DNA of 64,000 nucleotides, from positions 74,215,766-74,279,765 of the forward strand of contig CM051458.1 in the NCBI GenBank assembly GCA_028274465.1, written 5' to 3'. The notes beneath the pieces are model-generated. The model worked only from the letters and a program-made list of their open reading frames with translations, was not told the DNA's origin and made no database searches. The stretch comes from Plantago ovata (taxonomy: Eukaryota > Streptophyta > Magnoliopsida > Lamiales > Plantaginaceae). The translations under genes were made by a program, and so were the position numbers. Positions 56,101 to 64,000 of this stretch are shown piece after piece (position 1 is the stretch's first letter; each line of letters begins with the position of its first letter).

Positions 56101-59100
56101 ATGGAGATGATGGTGAAGGCAAGGGTAATAGAGCGATCATCCCTCGAGACAGAGGTAACAGTAACACACAGTTTCATCTCATGTCACGTTGATCACAAGG
56201 GAAAATTGCATTGTTGTTCCTATTTTCTTAAATTTTTTATTATAATTTTTTTTTTTTTTTTTGTTTTTTGAAACCTAGTTTTCGGAAAATATGACTTGAT
56301 ATATACTCTCACCTGGACCCAATTTGCAAGGGGAAATTGTTTTGGGACCATATTTTGTAATGTTTCTTTTATCATCATGTATACAGATCTACTTTACTTT
56401 ACGGTTAACTACTTTCAATTTTCTGTTGGTATGTAGGAGGATTTCCAGAGAGCATGCAAAAACATCGTCTTGTCATTGTACCGGCACCACCACAGGAATG
56501 AGAACACTGTGTTAGTGCCGTCAAACCTAATTTGGTTCTTTTGTTTATAATGAATATTCTATGCACTATAGTTGATTCCCATAACTGACCTTTCAGGAAC
56601 ACATACAATACGAAAGAATCAAGTGTGCCTTCAACATCATGCACGAATATGGAAACAGATAAGCCCCATGGTAATCATGTGGCTCCACGGCGTGGCTCTA
56701 CGCAGTCCAAAAACAGGGCAAAGCAAGTAAGTGCTGCTCATTCGAGTCCGCGTGAGGCCCTGAATTCCAAAAGGGTCACGGATATGTTGACGTCACCACG
56801 TGATTCCCAAAAAGTTAAAAAAAAGAAGTCAGAGTCTCCTGTAAGTGACGGTAACCAGCCCAAAAACAATGGAAAGAAAGTTAATTTTAGTCCACTTGGA
56901 GCCATTAATTCAGAAAGGACCAAGCCACCAAGTGATTCTTTAAGTCAAAGAAAGATAAAATCAGTGCTTCTCACTCCTCAGTCCAAAAACAATGCAAGCC
57001 AAGAAAGTGCGGTTCATTTAAGTCCACCTGGGGCCGTTAAATCAAAAAGGACCAACGAGATTGTGACGCCGCCAAGTAATTCCCAATTCAGAAAACCAAA
57101 AAACCCAGAGCCTCGCACGCCTCAGTCCAAAATCAATTCAAATCAAGAGCGTCCTGTTTTTTTAAGTCCACCTGGGGCTGTTAATCCCAAAAGGATCACG
57201 AAGACAGCGTCGAGAAGTCCATTTGGTCAGCCTAATAACCCTGGAATACCTGACCTTTATGAAACCATCTGTACGGCTATGCCATCTAGTGAGCATGAAT
57301 TGGTCAACTATCTATTATGGGAACATGGACATGGAAGGTGAAGTTACAACAACTCTTTTGTCTCTCTCCCTCGCTCTCTTTTGTTTATTTTTTTCTTTAT
57401 TCATGATCTAAGTATTCACGATAACTTAACTGTTCCTGGACAAGCAGTGAAAGTTTGGTTGGTTTTGATGACCTCGGAATCTATCTCCGTAGATCTGATA
57501 TGTTGACCCTGAATCCTCACACGTGGTTTAATGACCAAGTAAGGTCCTTCCATAATTATATTCATTACATATACTTGATACATATGTATTGTGTTAATGA
57601 TTTGACAGGAACACACTATGACATATACAGGTCATTAGTGGTGTTGCTGCCATGACTTGACTGGACAGGAAATTTCGAGGTGTTGACACCAATCACTGGG
57701 TTTTGCCTATGATGTTCTGTGTAAGGCCTAACTTAAATAACTGAATTGAACAAACAATGACGTATCTCCCGACATACAACGGTGTCATGATTTTTTCCTA
57801 TATTTTTCATAATATCAGACTGTGTGCAACATCATCAGCGGATCGCTGAAAGACAAGAAAAGCAGGTTTCATCACCCCTTACAACGTGAGAAATCGTTGA
57901 AGGGATCGATAAAATTCTTTTTGAAAGGAATTTCTTCGTCAGAGTGCTCCACAATATCCATACCAATAATCCATGAACACCATTTCACCGTGTGCCGGGT
58001 GAATTTGGACAACAGAACACTCGAAATTTGTGACACCTTGCTCTACGATAGAGCAAGTAAAAGCTATTTGGAGTTGGCAATGAATTTGGTAAGAGTGTTA
58101 CTTCAATACTTAGTCAGAGTGATGTAATCATATGTATTACTTCATGTAATATATCTGCTATCAGCATCTTTTCGATTTCGGTGGTGTAAACAGAGATATA
58201 GTAGTATATTACAAGTTGGATATGCATTAAAAGGCTAACCAGGCCAGTTTGTGCAGGTCTCTACACTTGAGGAAACAACAACGGCATTGGGCTTAGATGA
58301 TTTTAAACAGAAGCAATGGAACAAATTCAAAGTTGTTTATCCGCCAACTGTGCCAAATCAAGGCAACGGGTAAGCAATTAACATTACCACAGGTTATTAT
58401 TTACCAGAACTGAGTGATGTATAAATAAATATGTTCTTATACATGCTGAATCTGACAAATGCAGTCTCGATTGCGGCGTATACGCATCTCTCTTCTTGAT
58501 GTTTCGGGAAGCCGTCAACAGAACACTAATGAAGTAAGACTCTCGATATAGATGTGATCTTTTCAGCCATGCTCTACAGTTATGGTTGGCAACGTTTATT
58601 AATTAAACTCTTGTGATTGGATTACGCAGGAAGAAATAATTGCTACTCGCAGGAAGTTGGCAGAGTCACTGTATACCTCCCGGGAGAACAGTATTTACGA
58701 TAGGTGAATGAAAATGATAATGTTTTGCATCTGTGTTTATATTTGACAGTTGATTCATAAAATAGGTCGACTTTAATTAACTAATAATTACTTCTATATT
58801 ATTAAAATGGAAATATATCTTATGATGCTTTGCAGCAAAACAATTTCAATACGTGCTCGGATCAAAGATAGGGACGGAGCCTATTTTTATAGGCATGTGC
58901 ACACCATTGAGGGTTCAGAACAGACTGGGGGAATTAAAGAAATCATTAGCCGATTTGTGACAACATTTTCCTTCCCCCACAGAGGAGGCGATCGTTTTGT
59001 TGTATCAACTGACGGTCATTGTGATTTTAAGATTATAAATTCGGATCATGATCTATTGAAGCATATCAAGGCATGTGAGGCTGCTGGATACCGATCTGTA

Positions 59101-59238
59101 CATCTTTTCATACGTTTGTCTGACCCGAGAGAAAGAAAATACATACATATAAGGGATATATATCATGAGCGGGGATTTGGAGACTTGTTTGACGACATGT
59201 TACAGAAATCAGCAATAGGTTTGGAGCCAGAGTGCTGA
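53200..59238 (+). CDS. Tandem Ulp1/C48 peptidase-family protein
   Basis: Ulp1-type cysteine peptidases cut SUMO or related tags; plants carry many divergent and transposon-borne members. About eighteen exons with GT/AG borders can be traced: 53200-53260, 53360-53504, 53587-54195, 54284-54442, 54562-55241, 55334-55418, 55499-55795, 55883-55995, 56076-56154, 56437-56510, 56597-57337, 57448-57538, 57609-57630 (uncertain), 57669-57720, 57819-58088, 58257-58369, 58465-58533, 58630-58703 and 58836-59238. A start ATG may be split across the first intron (AT at 53260, G at 53360, giving MESSHNHVYP). Parts in order are an N-terminal domain of unknown function (53605-54195, LVHWLIRNYNPVASVLRVND), an acidic linker, degenerate Ulp1 domain 1, a repeat linker, Ulp1 domain 2 with all catalytic residues, and a PB1-like tail. 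Phase fails by one base at two places (the 22-nt exon at 57609 and the 58533/58630 junction, where reading runs to a stop after KKK). The gene may be decaying, or may end before the PB1-like part. Its promoter side was hit by the Tat element. Confidence 0.68.
53605..54195 (+). other. N-terminal domain of the Ulp1-family gene
   Basis: This single open exon reads TKVKDRLAEVFTGSCFEGIT, FHVTDALVGSALGVPSTGQE and YLVYAFGVLLFPEMSVDLHC. The pattern 'F-V-T-D-A-L-x-G-x-x-L-G-V-P-x-x-G' is like the plant domains that precede Ulp1 domains in many plant and transposon-borne proteins (DUF1985 or plant mobile-domain type). Its function is unknown to me. Confidence 0.5.
55334..56154 (+). other. Ulp1-like domain 1, catalytic residues lost
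   Basis: Spans four exons. TIVVRIGHCTLSKVALQDLL begins the fold. The His region is VPVMVANGHCILVIF (His codon 55685-55687), with VYDTA giving the Asp. The position of the active-site segment reads IPTHSNSVKAAVYVCMEMM. Against domain 2 (VPNQGNGLDCGVYASLFLM) the Gln is His, the Asp-Cys-Gly is Lys-Ala-Ala, and the Cys codon position is GCT at 56083-56085. The fold is therefore probably kept but without protease activity. Confidence 0.7.
56597..57337 (+). other. Ser/Pro/Lys linker with four ~45-residue repeats
   Basis: A single exon links the two Ulp1 domains. Units share TPQSKNN..., LSPPGAV..KRT... and TPPSNSQ...K. The SPP/SPL/SPR cores lie at 56745, 56889, 57021 and 57165, spaced 144, 132 and 144 bp, so all spacings are multiples of three. 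The linker is probably disordered and basic, with several S/T-P sites that could be phosphorylated. Confidence 0.75.
57448..58533 (+). other. Ulp1-like domain 2, catalytic residues kept
   Basis: LYLRRSDML-type start (YLRRSDMLTLNPHTWFNDQ at 57478-57538) followed by IIHEHHFTVCRVNLDNRTLE with His at 57978-57980, CDT with Asp at 58032-58034, NQGNG with Gln at 58359-58361 and LDCGVYA with Cys at 58472-58474. That is the order His, Asp, Gln, Cys of C48 peptidases. The Trp that normally follows the catalytic His is His here. A 22-nt exon at 57609-57630 leaves a one-base phase conflict with the exon at 57669. Confidence 0.72.
58836..59238 (+). other. PB1-like C-terminal segment
   Basis: The last exon reads KTISIRARIKDRDGAYFYRH, then GGDRFVVSTDGHCDFKIINS and DHDLLKHIKACEAAGYRSVH, ending LFIRL and a short tail to TGA at 59236-59238. 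An opening basic strand, an acidic 'D..D...I.SD.DLL..I' loop and a closing hydrophobic strand are the PB1 interaction-domain pattern. It could equally be the N-terminal domain of a MULE-type transposase, which looks similar. Reading into it from the preceding exon is in phase, but the exon before that is not. Confidence 0.45.
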
Positions 59239-59454
59239 TTCACCCATGTACCATGTGTTTAATTTTCTGGTACAGTATATGTTTGGGGCCATTACTGGAT
59301 TTGTGCTTGTCATCCTTGCGCGGGGGCATGGTAATCTTTCCTGAATGTATCATTCTAATTTTACCGAAAGGACTAAATTTAGGGAAATTTATAGTATGTT
59401 GTGTTACAGTTTTACATTGAAGTAGTAAAAAACGCAAGAAAATAAATTTAAGAA
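59239..59454. other. Probable 3' untranslated region
   Basis: Sequence directly after the Ulp1-gene stop, AT-rich with 'aataaa' at 59441-59446 as a possible polyadenylation signal. Confidence 0.35.
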
Positions 59455-60340
59455 ATCCCCAAATTAACACCTGGCGTTTGAGAAATTGATCTGATGAACC
59501 CTAACCACACCAAATTGATTTTGGTGAAATTCCCGAATACATCCTTAATTTTTAAGAAACCCCAAATGGATTAGAAACACCCGAACCCTAGACATTTAGG
59601 GCACTAAATTCCCAAATCGATTTCGTGAGCTCCCAAATTAACACTAGAATTTGGATTTGATGAAACACCCAAATACGCCCTTAATTGTTTATAAATCCCA
59701 AATTGATTTGATGGACTCTAACCACAGAAATTTGATTTGGTGAAATCCCCAAATACGCCCTTAGCTTTTTAGAGGAATCCAAATCGATTTGTAAAACCCT
59801 AACCCTAGAAAATTGAGGCATTATATGACCAGATTGATTTCATCCCCAAATTAACATTAGGCGTTTGAAGTGAAGGGCGTTTTTATTATGGATTTGGGCC
59901 AAAAGTGGTTAATCGGCCGGAATGTCTGTTGACAGATCAATCAAATTGTTATTTTGGGCTTCCTTCATCTCCAGCCCATTACATATTTTATGATTTTTGT
60001 TGGGCTTTCCTCTTGCTAAAGTCCAAAGTCTATGTTAAGGCCATTAATTGTATATGATTTTTTTAGAATTGGGGTATTAAATTCCAAAATCAATTATAGA
60101 AATCCCAAATTGATTGGATGAACCCTAACCCTAGAAACGTGATTTGGTGAAATCTCCAAATACGACCATAATTTTTAATAAATCCCTAATTGATTTGAAT
60201 AACGCTAACCCTAGAAAACCCGTTTATTTTGTTATCGATTTTGGGCTAAATGCGGTAATGGGCCGAATGGATGTTGGACTTTTCTTTAGGCCGATTACGT
60301 ATGTATATGATTTTTGTTGGACTTTTATCCTGTCCAGGCA
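59455..60340 (+). repeat. Degenerate long-period tandem repeat
   Basis: The phrases 'gaaatccccaaatacgccctta', 'aaatcccaaattgatttgatg' and 'aaccctaaccctagaaa' recur near 59525, 59660, 59740 and 60148 at uneven 80-400 bp spacing. A second pair of matching blocks (about 59880-60020 and 60225-60340: 'gattttgggc', 'atatgatttttgttggactt') shows a roughly 350-bp duplication. No coding capacity. Confidence 0.6.
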
Positions 60341-62853
60341 CAAATCCTTAATTTTTCGAACATGACATACATTATCACTGGCATTATATAATCAAATAAT
60401 GATGGATTTATTCAAACAAATAGAACATAGTCAGTACGTGAATCAAATAGAAATACTGAATAATACAATTTGAACATAACATGCAGAGATAAGCTCAGTG
60501 CATATTAGGCCATAAATAGCATGCCTGCCATCCATCGCAACTGCCTCTGGAAAACATCCACCAAGTATATTCCTCTTGGACCTTCGTAGCACCTTCGATC
60601 ATGAATCCGAGCATAACATTACTGACCAATTCCAATTTCATAAACTGAAAATGATATCTACCATATATATAATCCACACTAACACAAACAAACGATCCAA
60701 CAGTTTCTGCATTCTTATGAACGATCCCAAACTGTCAATGGTATGAGAATAAGAGGTCATGCACACTTATGCAAATACTAAAAAGGGATTCCATCATACT
60801 TATGTCCTCTTGCTACAACTTATCAGAAGTTCCTCTCCATATTGTGCATAGCATCCAGAGAAACCAAAATTGGAATTTCCATTTTACAGTACATGTAAAA
60901 TTACCGCTGATTGCTCATGGGTGGTGCCTATTCAGCACTTGCAGTATCATGTAGTGCATGTTTACCAGTCAGTAGCAACAGAAAAACTTGACAATCCTTT
61001 TCAGCAACAGTAATTTACACGTTATCACACATTACATCACATGGCACAGCAACAGTAATTTAAATGTTATACTATTTGTTTCCAGAGAATGTTACAAAAA
61101 TCAGAAAACTACATGCTAATAGTCCATTTTTTAATTTTTCAGCAATTTCAATGGATCAAAGCAACTTTTTTGCATGGTAAATACTGTAGATGCATAGGAT
61201 AGCCGGATTCATTGGCCAATAGCAAGGGGTCAGGATTCATCACAACTCACATTCAAGAAATTTTCTTATACAAAAAGAAAGAAAAAATAAATTTAAAATG
61301 GCCTCCTCTGCCTCTATTTCTTATTTTATGCAATAGATCATTTTCACACAATATTACTGAATACAATACAATAAAAAACTGTGACCATAGGATGCAAAAG
61401 AAACATGAATAAAATACTACTCCATCTCATTCTCCTAACAACAATGCACATTGCTTGAAGGAAACATCCACCCACGTCCCTGAGAAACGAGCTCATTGAC
61501 TACTTTAGGGTATGGGGGGCCTGTCACAGACGAGCTTTGATGCACCGCCTTGGACACAATCTAACTACTGCATCCCCGTTATGAAGGAGGGAGAGTAGAA
61601 ACGAAAAAGATGGAGAAGCAGAACAGCTAGGAGGCATTACGCCTTGCTAGCATATTCTGTAGAATCATTACGCCATGCTACCATATTCTTGGACAATCTT
61701 CTCCCCTTTTTATGAAGAAAAAAAATTTCCGAGGAAAGCCAATGATTCACTCTTCTGGGTTTAGGTCGACCTCTAGGATTTGGCAAAAAAATAGGTATTG
61801 GAACTGGATGAACCGTGAGTTTGGGAATGATACTTAGTAAACGAGAAAGTATCATTCTATCCAAGCCACTGCCATCGGAAGGTGAAATATGAGCACCAGT
61901 ATTGTAATAGGTCATACTTTCTGGTGGAAGAAGGCACAAGCAAGGGAAGAAGGTTGCAGAGAGGTTAATGGAATAAACTTTTTTGCACACACAAAAATCA
62001 CATAACAAGTAGTGATATATATAGACACATATCTACCCACTAAACAGTCTCAATGCAGTATATGCAGCATTCATAGCCGTTCATTTAAAGCATTACAGTT
62101 TCCAATGGTCAAACTGACATCTCCACTTCCCCAAGGATAGAGATAAGATCAGCTGAGTCAATAAAGGAAAATAATAGTTCAAAGTTTGAAAGGTCCAGTA
62201 AAAAAAACAGTTTAAAGAAGTAGTTCAAATGTTGTGCATAATGTTCTTTGACCTTTCAACAGAATTAGTTAAATTCTCAGTTATACCAATCCCCCGAAAC
62301 TTGTTGTAAAATATAAACAAATTTATGAACAAGTTGCCCAAATTGTTTGAGGCAAAGCGTGGATATAAATGATCTTATTCATAAAAGACCTTATACTGTT
62401 AACCAGAATTTTGGAAGTGTGCCACGGCGCCTAGTTTGTGCATTGGATGAGAAAGAACTTTTAATAATTTCACAACAAGAAAAAGAATCAGTAATCCATG
62501 TTACAGAATCAGTAATCCATGTACTAAATTGAAATGCACTCAAAAGTTCCTTAGAGTTTGCTTAAAAGTCTCATTTGAATGAATCTCATGATTACTTTTT
62601 GTTGAATGGCATCATTATTAACAACCTTTTTCTTAATTGTTTTTGTCTACATCAACACTCAACCACAACAAGACAATAGGCTTAATGGTATAACCACTGA
62701 ATGCACAACAAATGATAAGTAAAGAAACCCTGATATATTCAAAATAAATGTTTGCATCATGAAATAAAGTCATACATGAGTTGATCACAGTTTTCAAATT
62801 AATACTTAATACACATTTTTTTAAATTGAAAAAATATATATATGATCACTTAC
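60341..62853. other. Stretch without a recognised gene
   Basis: AT-rich. A minus-strand open frame at 61637-62008 (LPNPRGRPKPRRVNHWLSSE) has no recognisable domain. It could be part of a minus-strand transcript whose first exon is suggested at 62854-63118. A near-perfect 18-bp duplication, agaatcagtaatccatgt, lies at 62484-62520. Confidence 0.35.
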
Positions 62854-63118
62854 CTGTAGAATAAATATCCAAAAACTGCAATTCTAATCGGCGAAAAAGA
62901 CATAGGGCTGAGACGGGTAGAAGACATACTGCAATTCCAATCGATCTTTCGAGATTTCGGAGACGAGACGAAATCTGGGTTGAAAATATTTTATCGGGGC
63001 GGAGAAGATATATGGGAGAAATTTTTAAATCTATGTGGAGTTGACAATCGGTGTGCTTTTGCGTCACGAGGGTTCGGCCGGAGACGAAATCTGGGAAGAA
63101 TTTTATTTTTGAAAACAT
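62854..63118 (-). other. Possible first exon of a minus-strand transcript
   Basis: The minus strand shows a pyrimidine-rich leader with 'cagatttcgtctcc' occurring twice, an ATG at 62927 reading MSSTRLSPMSFSPIRIAVFG, and a consensus donor ctacag/gtaagt at 62854/62853. It resembles a plant 5' untranslated region plus a short coding start. No following exon is recognised, so it may be a noncoding transcript or a relic. Confidence 0.35.
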
Positions 63119-63233
63119 TATGGGTCTTAATAAACGGCTAGGGTTATGAGCGAATGATTTCTTTGAAATTTAAAATTGGATGAAAAATTGTATGCTTAAG
63201 TAGTATTGTTTTTGATATTGTGCATACATAAAA

Positions 63234-63310
63234 ACGTGGCTGAGTGGTAATATTTGGATTCTATTACTCCAGCGACCAGAGTTCGATCCCCACCGTCGTT
63301 AATTTTTTTT
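63234..63310 (+). ncRNA. tRNA-like Pol III unit near right end
   Basis: A box TGGCTGAGTGG at 63237-63247, B-box-like AGTTCGATCCC at 63280-63290, then a run of eight T at 63303-63310. The design matches the triplet at 37.7-38.3 kb but the sequence differs. Cloverleaf arms are not convincing. It may be the head of a tRNA-derived short element. Confidence 0.45.
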
Positions 63311-63324
63311 ATTAAGAACGGAAT

Positions 63325-63445
63325 TTATCATTTACAACCAAGATAACTCAGTTGTAAACGGAAAATCCCATTTACAACCAAGATAATCAAGTTGTAAATG
63401 ATAGAGGACGGTTGTAAATGATTTCCAACCGTCCAGATCATGATT
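63325..63445. repeat. Inverted and direct 'tttacaacc' repeats
   Basis: The words 'catttacaaccaagataa' (twice, near 63331 and 63369) and 'gttgtaaatgat' (near 63391 and 63411) form direct and inverted pairs. The pattern resembles subterminal repeats of a DNA transposon or a MITE end, but terminal repeats and a target duplication were not found. Confidence 0.5.
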
Positions 63446-63516
63446 ACAAGTGTTTACAAGTGTAAAGTCGTAACGTTACGACGTTACAACATGTCGTTAG
63501 CATAGACACTCCGTAT

Positions 63517-64000
63517 TCTGATAGACTGAATCACCACATAGTGTGACCCATAGGGCCTCATCGTATTAAGCAAGTCCTAGACTAGGCAACATGGAATTCC
63601 TAGACGGTTCCATTTGCAATATTAATACGTGAGGACGTTTGAGAGGTTTCTCAAAGATAACCCTTTCGTTGCGAAGCATGTTGCGCTCAACGCGGCGATG
63701 GTAACGTCCCTTCATCTAACTTGCTCGAATGTATCTAGGATCGATGATGTGTCTATCCCAATAATACATCCACGGGCGTCTCAGGGAGTTGCTTGGTTAA
63801 GATATACTTATGACCATCATAATATATCATTTGCACTGGCCAGTGACTTTACCAACACAACTATGCAGACTATGAGCAGTGCTCTCCTTGCTACACTTGA
63901 GAGATGAATCCTTCACAGAATCACTTATCACCCCCATTTGTATTTAGCCATAATCCTGGATCGTGTCTTAGGTCAGCTGCTTATTTAGAGCTGACATCGA
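63517..64000 (-). mobile_element. Ty1/copia-like LTR fragment, second copy
   Basis: Nearly identical to 1575-2060 in the same orientation, beginning at 'tattctgatagactgaatca' and running off the window. It is the U3 part of the same long-LTR family; the promoter side of that LTR is missing here. A fossil fragment. Confidence 0.6.

Overview
This is nuclear DNA from a flowering plant, most likely a eudicot. The evidence is AT-rich intergenic sequence, plant-type introns, a REM-type B3 gene, an organellar RNase II-like gene, plant CACTA transposons with TNP2 transposase, and Ty3/gypsy and Ty1/copia elements of plant lineages. Species cannot be read from the sequence. A run of 100 N (30365-30464) marks an assembly gap.

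Left third (1-30 kb): mainly mobile-element wreckage. In order there are two LTR fragments (1-2663), the 3' end and LTR of a Tekay-like chromovirus (2664-5429), a copia gag/protease fragment, and a minus-strand CACTA transposase (about 6235-8004) whose terminus may lie at 11840. A PBS1-like kinase exon (9710-9900) sits inside that span. Next comes a 5'-truncated LINE RNase H tail, split by a 1.16 kb insert that carries a striking palindromic repeat array. A sparse region with one truncated Stowaway MITE follows. A second CACTA element starts at 21714 and holds a decayed TNP2 gene; a solo gypsy LTR and then a copia element landed in it, and the latter runs into the N gap.

Middle (30.5-39.3 kb): a 60-bp minisatellite with a G-quadruplex-like tract, a three-exon REM/B3 gene (32124-33264) with one in-frame stop in its second B3 domain, an RNR1-like RNase II gene (34587-36551) that lacks its N-terminus and has one in-frame stop, and three tandem ~245-bp units, each holding a 71-nt tRNA-like sequence with Pol III A and B boxes and a T-run.

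Right (39.35-64 kb): a nearly whole, very young Tat-lineage Ty3/gypsy element (39353-52973, GGATT target duplication, LTRs differing by about one substitution) lies in reverse orientation and carries an antisense extra ORF. Directly beyond it is a many-exon Ulp1/C48 peptidase-family gene (about 53200-59238) with two Ulp1-like domains. The first has lost the catalytic Cys and Gln positions; the second keeps His-Asp-Gln-Cys. Between them lies a Ser/Pro/Lys repeat linker, and a PB1-like segment follows. Two exon junctions do not keep phase, so the gene may be decaying. Noncoding repeats, a possible minus-strand first exon, another tRNA-like unit and a second copy of the copia LTR fragment close the window.

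The window's main story is nested transposon insertion around a few host-type genes, most of which show damage. The tandem Ulp1 gene, the tRNA-like triplet and the palindromic array are the parts least explained by standard annotation.
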